Shown here: positions 23,405 to 32,972 of the stretch, piece by piece
Layout of the letters: each line of letters opens with the position of its first letter
Position numbering within the stretch: the first letter of the stretch is position 1
Source: Cyclospora cayetanensis
Lineage: Eukaryota > Apicomplexa > Conoidasida > Eucoccidiorida > Eimeriidae
Assembly: GCF_002999335.1 (NCBI RefSeq)
Contig: NW_020312085.1
Span: 1-64,000 of the forward strand
Direction: 5' to 3'
Length of the DNA: 64,000 nucleotides
Position numbers and translations under genes: made by a program
Notes under the pieces: model-generated
Seen by the model: the letters and a program-made list of their open reading frames with translations, nothing else
The model's database searches: none
Told to the model about the DNA's origin: nothing

Positions 23405-23866
23405 TTAGAGGCGCCTACATGGCCACGCATTTCCTCTCTTGAGAATAAGTCCTTCCAAAGGGGAGGCCGCTGTCTTCCGCCGTAGCTGTTGCTCTTCTTG
23501 CAGTCCGATCCGCTGCTGCTGGAAGGTTCTCAAAGCCCGCTGCCTCCCCCCCACATGCTGTTGAGGTCTACAGCACATGCCCTTAACGACAGCATCCAAT
23601 GAGGCAACGCCAGCTCTAAACGCCTGCTGAGGGCGTTCTTGTCCTTTTGACAGCTGCCACGAATCTCGCAGTTCAGGGTGTTGGCACTCATGCTGCCCTT
23701 GGCGCTGCTGTTGCTGCAGCTGCTTCTGATGCGGCAGCAGTCCCTCGGGGAGCGGCTGGTGCTGCAGCTGCTGCTGCCTCTGCTGCTGCTGCCTCTGCTG
23801 CTGCTGCCTCTGCTGCTGTTGCCTCTGCTGCTGTTGCCTCTGCCTCTGCTGTAGCAGGCTTCTCAT
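23405..23866 (-). CDS. polyGln exon, function unknown
   Basis: An open frame from ATG 23866, also open upstream to 23956. It begins with about five tandem QQQQR-type pentapeptides, encoded by a 15-bp CTG-rich minisatellite at about 23768-23850. It continues with mixed sequence (for example RAGVASLDAVVKGMCC, EEQQLRRKTAASPLEG). The non-repetitive tail suggests a real exon, but no family was recognised. Minus-strand frames at 23935-24450 could supply upstream exons; this was not resolved. Confidence 0.35.
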   Translation of the reverse strand: MRSLLQQRQRQQQQRQQQQRQQQQRQQQQRQQQLQHQPLPEGLLPHQKQLQQQQRQGQHECQHPELRDSWQLSKGQERPQQAFRAGVASLDAVVKGMCCRPQQHVGGRQRALRTFQQQRIGLQEEQQLRRKTAASPLEGLILKRGNAWPCRRL

Positions 23867-24477
23867 GGCAACGAAACATGGAAGCTTTTGAGGGACAGCG
23901 GCAGGAATGAAGGCAGCCCGTATTGTTGTTGTTGCTATTGCAGCTGCTGTTGCCAAATTAACGGTAGCTCCATGTCATTCCCCAAGTCGATGAGGCCGCA
24001 TTCGCGTTCTGAGCGCTGGGAATGCAGGACGCACGCTCGGCGGTATAATGCCTTATTACCCCGTTTCGGTGTACACCCAGTGCAGCCACCACGAAGCAGA
24101 CACACAAGCAGCCGATGCAGAGACCTTTGGAGGCCCTCTTGCGCGTTTGACGGGGAAGACACCCCCGTGCTCGGTGGAGCTCGCTGCCGATGCAGCTGTG
24201 GCGGTTGCTGGGGTGAGGTTCTGTCCAGTCCCTGTATTGAGGGCAAGCGTGGAGTACCTAGTGCTCCAGAAAAAGCATATGGGGTGCAATGGAGAGCTCT
24301 CAGGAGGCCCCCTAAAAGCGTCTCAGGGGCCCTGGTAAGGCAGCGCAGCAACAGCCACACGGCGGCAGCAGCTGCTGCTGCTACAGCTGCTGCTGCATCT
24401 TGGGAAGCCACGTGGCCTACTGCTGGTGCTTCCACATAAAACGAGAACACAATAAGTTAAGAGTAGTCGGGGAGGAG

Positions 24478-25299
24478 ATGAAGGACGAGCAAATCCAGGG
24501 CGTTGCTGCGGAAGGCTGCAGCCTTGGCTCGTGTGGTGCAAAGGACGAAGAGGCCCCTGCGCGAGCGGCAGCATCCCTTGCCGCGCTGCTGCCGTCCGGT
24601 TCTGCTGCATGCGCGAGGCTGATCCTGTGAGTTGGATATACCCCTACCTTGTAATCAGTGAGTTGGCCTCACCTTATGCCTCTAAGGGCTCGCGCTAAGG
24701 AAACGGACGGCAGCAGCGGCAGGGAGTGCAGCAGCAACAGCGGCTGCCGCAGGAGCCGCGTACGAGGAAGCGCCCTCAGGGACCTCTCACAGGTAAGCCT
24801 AGGAATAGTGAGGTCATGTCTTCTAGAACTCTGTGTTTCCCTTGCTTGAAGAGCCTGAGAATAGTCAGCCCGTCCTCAGAAGCGGCTGCCGGTGCTCATG
24901 GGAAAAACTCCGCAGTTGCGCCTCCTGTTGCTAGTGTTACACGGCAAGGGCCTCCCCTCTCCCCCCCTGACCCCCCAGCGCGCAGCCAGTTCAGCAGTGC
25001 CCTTAGTTTAGACGCACTCGGAGAGCGTTTGTGAGCAGAGCAGGGGTGAGAACATCGCCGCTGCGGTCTAGGTGTTGGTGCAGCGCTGCGTTTGCTTGTG
25101 CAGCCAAGCCAGAAACCCCATCACTACCACGATGTTCGCGTTGAAATTCCCCGACGAGGACCCCTCCGTCGGAAACCTGGAGCATCAGTTGGTGCGACGA
25201 CTGCAACAGCGGCTGCGCGTATTCGTGGCGATGGTGGCGCTCCTGCGGATAGCCCCTGTCTTCCTAGGGCCGGCTCTGGAAGATCCGGGCAGCAGCTAA
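24478..25299 (+). CDS. hypothetical protein, four exons
   Basis: Four exons join with consistent phases: 24478-24626, 24732-24792, 24852-25030, 25104-25299, giving 194 residues from ATG (MKDEQIQGVAAEGC) to TAA. The first half is Ala/Ser-rich. The C-terminal exon has the best-formed sequence (MFALKFPDEDPSVGNLEHQL) followed by a basic helix and a hydrophobic segment (VFVAMVALLRIAPVFLG) that could be a membrane anchor. All donors are GT and all acceptors AG. The phase agreement at three introns is the main support. No family was recognised. Confidence 0.5.
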
Positions 25300-26438
25300 G
25301 CACTTGACGGATTCTCCGGTTGCCACCGAGTGAGGGAGTTTCATGAAAGCGCCATTTTAGCGCGTTCGTGAGAAGCAGCGACAACGGATCCACAAATTTC
25401 TGTGTTGGTGCTGCTGGTTCGGAACACTTGCCACAGGCCCCAGCGCGAAATCGCCTTGTTACATGATGAGAGATTTAGCGAGCAGCATCGGCAGCAGTAG
25501 TGGGGCGTTCTGTACATTAGCGGTGCCACGAATCGCCTTGCTCTGTGATGAAAATTCAAGCAGCAGTAGCAGCGGGGTGGCGGCAAAAACGGGCAGCAGC
25601 AGCAGCAGAAGCTGCGGTAAAACAGAGAGGCTTGCACGAGTGCTATCTCTGGCGGCTGCTGCACATGTCTAGAGGAGGCAGCACGATGCGATGCTTAAAG
25701 CTCGTTTGAAACGCAAAGTGACACCCGAGCGAGGCGGAGGGCCTGTGTGCGCCGAAAGGGTGGTTACACGTCTGTGCAGCAAACGTTTGCTGCTGTTGGG
25801 CTGCTCGCAGCAGCAGCGTTGGACTTTGCTGCATCATAGAGTCACATCTAGCTGAAAAGCTCCTAAGGTACTCCTCTCGAAACAGGGGGTCAATGTACCG
25901 GGTGTTCAGTGTAATGGATTCTGGGGTGCTGCAACTCCAGGTAAACCACAACGAATATAATTTTCTGCGCTGTGCACGGACTTGACACGCATTTTGCGCG
26001 TACAATGGTGTTGACACCCCGAGCCCTCTCATGGACTCTGCGCCACAGCGCATGAGCTGTAGAGGCACGAGGCACCGAGCTTTGGGGTAGAGTGTAGTGG
26101 AAGGCGTAGAGGGATATTCAATCTAGGAGTATGATGCCAGTGCCTTCTTTTTCACGACTGACAAGCCTGCTATGCGTATACTGGCATCATGAGCCTCACG
26201 TTGCCCCTGGCGTTTCTGCAGAAGTCACAATGTTATGCAGCGACCGTGTGTCAGCGTTGGCGGTACATGAGACACACACGCAGGGATGCCTCTCCCCGTG
26301 CCTTCTGCCCTTTCCTTGGCTTCTCCCTTAAAACCTCCTAACCCTTTGCAACGGATACTTCACTGTCTTTGGCTCTTACCTGCTGCTACCGTGGGGCCGC
26401 TCGGGATTCTGTTGCATCGCAGCAGCAGAGCAGCAGCA

Positions 26439-27089
26439 CTCACTGCAGCAACAGCAGCAATGCAAACTATAGCAAAGGCAACAGAATACCGCCTGAATTA
26501 TTCGAAGCCATAATAAATGAACTCTACATCTTAGGGCCAGACACACTGCGGCTGCGACCTCTGGTGATGCTGCAGCTACAGTGTTTCTGGCTCGTCGAGC
26601 AGGCTGCTGTTCAAGGCGCTTGTTGTTGCCGCGACTGCCGCTGTTGCAGCACACGAATAGAAAGTTGCAATTGAAAAACATCGTCTTAATTCACTTTGGC
26701 TTGTGTTGTCTAAGCCATATCACCCTCTGTTCGACTACAAGACCGGCGGCAACCCCTGGTGCTGCCCTTGCCGCTGCTGCTGCTACTGCGCCTTTTGCAG
26801 AAGCAGATCCGGCTACACAAAGATTGACTTCTGCATCGTGGAGTCGTTTCCACGTGCGGTGTACGTACGGCTCAAGAGCCGCGTAAGTCCTTCCACTAGA
26901 GCCGCTGCTGCCCCCTGCTGGTGCAGCAGCCCCGCGGCAATAGCGGCTGCTGTGGCGGAGGACGACAGCAGCTGTTGTAGCGGCGGCATTCCGGCATCGC
27001 CTGTAGCCGCAGATTCAAGCAGTGCTGCCGAGCCTTGTCAGTTGCGTTATACAGTCATATACCCGCTCAGGTGGCCTGCACCGTTTTGA
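26439..27089 (+). CDS. uncharacterised gene, 3' part (two exons, start not found)
   Basis: Exon ending at about 26560 (IPPELFEAIINELYILGPDT then LRLRPL before a GTGATG donor) joins in phase to an exon that starts after the AG at about 26716 (PYHPLFDYKTGGNPWC). The second exon is Cys-rich at first (about 11 Cys in 25 residues), then reads TKIDFCIVESFPRAVYVRL, and runs to TGA at 27089 (CQLRYTVIYPLRWPAPF). No ATG is available in frame near the first exon, so an upstream exon is missing. The Cys cluster could bind zinc, but the spacing matches no family I know. The gene ends only 122 bases before ATG8. Confidence 0.4.
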
Positions 27090-27211
27090 GAGGGTCCCTT
27101 GGCTCAGTAGCAAACGGGAAAGGAGCAACGGAAGGATCAGAAACGCTCGTGCCGCTAGTGTTTGGAGTAGCACAAACAGTGGGAACCGCTGTTACAGAAA
27201 AAGGCACAAAG

Positions 27212-28035
27212 ATGCCGTCCATCAGGGACGAGATTTCCTTCGGTACGCCTCATCTGTCGGTGCAGCCTTCAGGGTTCACGGTTGCGACTTGTTTTACCGC
27301 AGCATCTACGCACATGTCGGAGTACAGATTATTTGCGTGACTGGAGGATTGATGGGGCGAGGGTGTTTTCAAAGTTGTCTGTCTCATAAGGCACGGCAGG
27401 CTCGTCTTTTTGTTGCTGTGCGTTGCGATCCAGAGAAGCGGACAGCGGAGGCGCGCCGCATTCGCGCAAAGTACCCTAACCGCATTCCTGTCATTTGCGA
27501 AAAAGCTCCCCGCTCAGATCTCCCCGTTATAGAAAAGAAAAAGTGTGCATCATGCTTCCCCCCATCCGGTTGCTGCCCCGCCCCTCTCCTGCTTTTTTTG
27601 GCTCATGCTGCGGCTGCTTCTTTCGTGACGTTCAACTTTTGTGTTTTTTGCCCATACATGTCATCCGCCAGTGACCGTACATTATCGCCGTGGTGTTGTC
27701 ACTGTTGCGAGCGCTGTTTGGAGTGCATCTCTTGGGGCGTTTGTCCTCGCCCAACCCATACAGAGGCTTTTATCGTGGCTGCCGTGGGTGTGCGCCTCAG
27801 GTTTCTAGTGCCGATGAATATGTTGGTGGGAGAGTTTAAATACATTATCCACAAGCACATCAATCAGTGCGCGTCCTCGCAGGGGGCCCCCCTGACTCAC
27901 GAGAAGACGATATACCTCTTTGTAGAAAATACGGCGCCTAAGGCGGGGGCCCTCATCCAAGAAGTGTATGAACAGCACGTGGCCGACGACGGTTTCCTCT
28001 ACGTGGAGTATTCAGCAGAAAATACCTTGGGTTGA
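27212..28035 (+). CDS. ATG8: ATG8 ubiquitin-like protein
   Basis: Three exons, 27212-27242, 27434-27542, 27801-28035, join in phase to 124 residues. The sequence follows the family throughout: MPSIRDEISF|EKRTAEARRI, KYPNRIPVICEKAP, RSDLPVIEKKK|FLVPMN, MLVGEFKYIIHKHINQ, KTIYLFVENTAPKAG and VEYSAENTLG. The protein ends in the conserved Gly with no residues after it, as in other apicomplexan ATG8 proteins, so no ATG4 pre-processing would be needed before conjugation to phosphatidylethanolamine. In Toxoplasma and Plasmodium ATG8 is essential at the apicoplast as well as linked to autophagy (known for those species, inferred here). An insertion CASSQGAP sits between the HKHINQ helix and the LTHEKT strand. 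Confidence 0.97.
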
Positions 28036-29889
28036 AGTCGGAGACTTAACGCAGGAGCTGCGAGGGGACCGTGGAACGTTGCGGGAAGCCACAGGTTGGC
28101 GGGCTTCTGCAGAGCGCGGCGGGGAGAGGGCTGTGGTGGTAGGAGTGGCTTTTGGATATAAGCGACAGATGGATCCCCCGCGCACTGCAAATGCTGAAAG
28201 AGCAGTGAACGAAGGACGGGTTGGAAGAGCAAGGTGTGATGAGAGGCGGGCAAAGCGACAGAGCTAAAGGGAGACAGAACGGCCGGCACAGGGCTGCTCG
28301 ACAACATAGATCAGCAGCCGAGCACGCCTGTTCTAAAGCAGTGCTAGGGGGATCAGCGCAGGAAGAAGGCCAGATGTGCGGCTTTCCTTTGGAGGGGCGA
28401 GGGGGGGAGGGGACGGGGGTTTGGGAGGGCGCAAAAATGATGCCAGAAAGTAGGCAGCGGAGGTTGGGGCCCCATGGCCTCCGCATGTCAGAAGGGATAG
28501 CGCGGTTCTTTCCATGACAGACACGCTGCATATTCATATCCATATGCATGCATGCACCCCTTTGTGGCGCTCCCTATCGAAGGAGATGCACCCTGTAGAT
28601 GGGCCCTTCAGTGTACGATGGCGTGCTTACACACATGCACATGCATGCCCTGCACTGTAATGATGGTCCTGGGCAGGAAGGGTGCCGCCGCTGAGGGGGA
28701 ATGTAGCAGCGAGGGAGAGAACAAAAGAGGCCTTAGAAGGGTCCCCCCCCTTCATCTGAGCAGCACTGCCGGTTGCTGCAAAGCCGGTGTGTATGGAGAG
28801 CTTTGGTGGGCTTAGGGAGGAAGCGCGTTAGCCTACGGCTGATTATGTTTGATGATCGTCTTGAGGACAGCAGCGTCATCAGCAGCAACAGCATGTATGC
28901 GTACATCTACAGCAGGAGGAGAGAGAGAGCAAGGTCGGCAAGGAGAATCTGCTTCTGTTGCAAGAGTGGGAGGCACATGTACCTAGTTGGTAACAGAGCG
29001 GCAGGGGGAGAATAGGGGCCCCATACACCTCTTTATGTTCCTGGGGCCCCTTGTGGGCTCCTGCCCCTCCTCCTCCGCCTCCCCCCTTTCCCCCCTCCCA
29101 CCGCGACGCCTAAGACCCTTCATTTTCTATGACTGTGGATGTTCATGTGCTGACGCACCAGCTTCTTCTGTTGCTGCTGCAGTTTTGGCTGTGTCTGCTG
29201 AAGCAGCAGCTGCCTCTGCAGCTAGGGTGTGCGTTCGTTTCTGTGAGCGCTGCAACCGTGTTCGCTTATTGCTTACATAGGGGAGCATGAGCGCTTTCTG
29301 TTCCCCCTGTCTATGAAACTGGGTGTACCCACTTAGGGGCCTCGGCGGTCCCATAAGCCTTTTAAGGTGTAGTCGCTGCTACTCGGTCAATCTTCTCTAT
29401 GGATCTTCTTTGCGTGTGTCGTGGCTCACTACACGCGTTAGAAGAGGGGCGTCGACAGAGGGCTCGAGTATGAAGGGCTGGTGGCTCAGACAGCTGCTGG
29501 GTGGAAGCACCCCGAGTGAAGAGATAATCTCCAAACCAAAACATTCATGTCTGCAGGCAACCTTCTGCAAAAATGAATGCTTTCCATTGCACGCCATGTC
29601 TCTGAGCGTGCAGCCCCCGGTAATTCTCTTGATCAAAAGCCTACCAAATACCATATTCTAGCTCGGTAGCAGAAGTGGGGGGCGCAGGTTCCAGAAGCAG
29701 ACCGCTGCCCTGGGGCATCATAGTTCGGGTGTTGCACCTTGTCTCTTTAAAGCGGTATCAAGAGAAGGTGAGGGGTCCTCGACAACGGAAGAGCTGGCAG
29801 CCACGCGTTAGCCGCTGCTGGTGCCTCGACTGCTGCCCCGGGTACGCTGCATCTACCTGCCACTCGCGGCGCCTTGCGCAAGTGTTGTA
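28036..29889. other. no gene recognised
   Basis: Purine-rich and GGGGCCCC-containing sequence (for example 28466, 29015, 29043) with only short open frames on both strands. CA/TG-rich clusters with ATGCATGCATG words lie near 28535-28650. Some exons of neighbouring genes could hide here, but none can be supported. Confidence 0.5.
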
Positions 29890-30726
29890 TCATCTCTTGT
29901 CGCCCCCGCCAGAGGGAGGTCCCCTCCCCGTCCGATTAGCCAGGGGTGCTAAAGGGCCTTTCTCTCGTGCATGTGGAACCTCCCGTTGTCCCTTCTTTTC
30001 TAATTCCACACGAGTTCTTCCACCAGCTGCTGCTACGCGTGTTTTGGCTACTGACGCTGCGGCAGCTCCTGCTGATCCTGAAGGAGTTCCGTTCCTCCTT
30101 GGAAAGGCGCCTCTTCGTGCTGCCTTTTCTGCCCTTGCTTGGTCGGCTTCGGCCAGCACTTTCCGGAGCTCAGGCGTTAAGGGCTTGATGCCAGCGCACC
30201 CGGGGGCCCATCTGTCTTGGTTGCCCGGAATAGGCATGGGCGGTTGATCCCAGAGGACTCTTGAGGAGACTTGCGATCCAAAGCCTTCCTCGCCCTCTGC
30301 CAGGGAAGCGATTGTTTGGAGTTTCCCCGCGGAGCTCTCAGTTCCGATTGTTTGGGACTGCTCATCTGCTGGGTTGCCCAATAACTTCTCAGGGGCCCCT
30401 GTGAGGTCACCTGGCTCCCCCAGGTCTATGGTTAAGTAGCAAAGACGTAAGATATCGAGCAGGCTGCGTGTGGCGTCTTCTGCAGCAAAAACGAAGCAGC
30501 GTCGGTCTTCTGCTCGCTTGTGGATTAGTGCAGCACCAGCAGAAACAACCTCTTCTAGTACTGCTGCTGCTGCCGACTCGGCTGCAGACAGCTCCTCCTC
30601 CCCGCCTTCATGTTTACGCCCTTTAGGGGACGCACCCAGTGGGCCCCCTCGGGGGCCCCTGGCTTTTGTTGAGGCTGGTGCAGCAGCAGCAGGGACAGGC
30701 GCCTTATAAGTCCCTGGGGGTAACAT
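29890..30726 (-). CDS. hypothetical protein, single exon
   Basis: An uninterrupted frame of 278 residues from ATG 30726 to TGA 29890. It opens MLPPGTYKAPVPAAAAP, has an acidic/Ala-rich helix (about 50-75), then a better-formed region (RRCFVFAAEDATRSLLDILR, then LCYLTIDLGEP) and a Trp/Pro motif (LWDQPPMPIPGNQDRWAPG). The C-terminal 100 residues are basic and Ala/Arg-rich. No signal peptide or membrane segment was seen. No family was recognised. Plus-strand frames over the same bases look like shadows. Confidence 0.5.
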   Translation of the reverse strand: MLPPGTYKAPVPAAAAPASTKARGPRGGPLGASPKGRKHEGGEEELSAAESAAAAVLEEVVSAGAALIHKRAEDRRCFVFAAEDATRSLLDILRLCYLTIDLGEPGDLTGAPEKLLGNPADEQSQTIGTESSAGKLQTIASLAEGEEGFGSQVSSRVLWDQPPMPIPGNQDRWAPGCAGIKPLTPELRKVLAEADQARAEKAARRGAFPRRNGTPSGSAGAAAASVAKTRVAAAGGRTRVELEKKGQREVPHAREKGPLAPLANRTGRGPPSGGGDKR

Positions 30727-32972
30727 GAGGACATAGGGCTGAAAAGTAATGTGAGAGCTTGACGCGAATTAGAGTATCTATGCTGGCGTCTGTCGTTGCG
30801 CTTTCTGTTCAAGGTCACTGATGTAAGCGGTATGTTTACTTTCGCTGCTGGACCCGCTTCTCTATTGCCTACACAGTGGGCACACTGCGATGAAGAGACC
30901 ACAAGAAATTAGGGAGATACTTCTTAGCCGGGTACTCCCGCTCACGAGAATTGCTGCAGATGAGTGGCTTGTGAAGGCCAAATTTATTTCTTCAGGGAAT
31001 GGCGGGGGGAGCCAGTGGGTCACTTCACATCTGCCGGTCTACCGACGACGCGTGTTCTTGCATCCACGCTCGGGAAAGCCTGTTATCTGACTAAGAAGGG
31101 GACAGTGCAATGACTCGAATACTACTAGAAAAAGATATGGAACGTAAAAGTTATGATTCAAAGACTAAATTCCTCTTCGAAGCAGAACGACACGCAGAAG
31201 AACCCCTTGCTGTAGCACTCTCCTCAGCTTCGGCATGTTGCCCATCTTCCTCTAAAGCGGAGCTAGCACTTCTTCGGTCAAATCAAGGTCAGAAAACGCC
31301 CCATAAGTTTAAAAATGCCCCAGAAAAGTTTCACGAGACCACCGGAAAATACAGCCTGAGACAGCATGCACAGCCCATGTCTCCGTTAGAGTCCTTCGAT
31401 TCACACGGCCCTTATATAAAGCCTCAATTCTCTATGCACAGTCCATGGCATCTTGATCGTGACGTATTTAAGACGAATGTGAAGCAGATGGGATGCACCT
31501 TCGGCAGGCTTCTAGTGAGGTCACTCAATTCCAGAATAGACACGGGCGTGTAGCTGGCTGCGAGAACCTTCTGTCTCACTGGCATCCCCCTAGGAGCACA
31601 CTAGCCTCTGCGTCTACAAAGCTTTCAGTCACGTTTGCCACTACAAGTATATCCATGTGTTTGTGAACCCAGCGGACCCTGCTTGCTTGGAAGGCCGGAA
31701 ATACAAGTTTATCCGGAGTACTAAACAAAAAGGGAAACATTTAAGAGGCTAGCTGCGGAGATGGCTTCAGAGTCACACTCAAACTTGCTTGCACTGCGCA
31801 CTTATGATGCGCGTTGTCGAGAAAGCCACTCGTGAGACAAAAGACGGCCCCTCTTCACGATTTGCCGTGTACTTGTTGAGAAGCCAGCCAGAACCCCTCT
31901 TTTCAAGGGTCCCACGGAATATACGTACCACTCTTTTGCCTATTATTTTAGGAAACCTTAAACGAAGAGCGATGCATTTACGGTGGCGAGGATCAAGAGG
32001 AGAAAGCCACTGAGGCCCAGGTTAGCCCTGTGGGCAAGGGCGCTTTGCCGAGTTCGTGCCCTCAAAACGAGCAAGTTAGTGCTGCATAGAGAAGCCAAAA
32101 GTTGCAACACACAGCAGCCACCTAAAGGGTAGAAGAAGTTTGGGCATTGCATCGGCGGCTAGCAATGGCTCTTCACCGGACGCGCAACCGAATTAGGGTT
32201 GAGAAAGGTTTTTTCGGCCCTAATAGAGCGGGCGGTTGCAATTTTACTCAGCGCCCTTTCTCAAGGTGGGGAGAACTGTGTTCCGCCTTTCGGTTTATCA
32301 AGAGCTTGCATTTGTTCACCAAGCACATCGTTGTTTGTAGGGCGGGGCCCTCGTTTGCCGATAAACCTCTACCTGCACATCTACATGGTCATTCTTACAA
32401 TCAGTGCATGCACTGTGCAGGCATCTGCGAATACAATCTGTGATGCGTTCCCATAGGAATGCAAAGAAAGCCACAAATGTCAGTCGACCACAACACAAGG
32501 TCCCCTCCAAAAGTGATACATCTCTCTTTTAGCCGAAGTACAGGGAAAGATCTCGCCTCCCTACAGCAGCAGTCCCCTCAAGCCCAGCACATCGGCGAAA
32601 AACTCCGTTCTACCCTCCTCTATATGGCACCCTTGGTGGCTCTATAAGTTCGAAAAAAGAGCCTCTGCTGCCCGCTGCACATAGCACTGCTCTTGTTATT
32701 GGGCGTGCGTGCGTGCGCGTGCCCGAAAGTATCTCGTCATGTGTGAACACAAAGATGGGAGTGTACGTACGTAGGGAGATAAGGGCTGCAGATTTACTGT
32801 GTAAGACAATTTGAAATTTTAATGAAGGTCCAAGCTACGAATATTTGGGCACAAAAGCACGTAGATTGAGAGCAAGGGTCGGCAAGTACAGTACGCATGA
32901 CCCCGGGCCCATCACGCCCCCAGAAAATGCTGTTTCCCATCTATATGGACGGAAACAGCACGTGTGCCTCTT
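30727..32972. other. AT-richer spacer, one weak ORF
   Basis: Downstream of PRP28 and upstream of the 29890 gene. The longest frame is 31110-31553 plus (147 codons from an ATG, mixed composition, no motif), which I cannot confirm as a gene. CAG tracts are almost absent here, unlike on either side. Confidence 0.4.

Noticed and set aside
31110..31553. 147-codon plus-strand ORF
   Set aside because: Open from an ATG but with no motif, no neighbouring exon support and ordinary length for chance in this AT-richer stretch.
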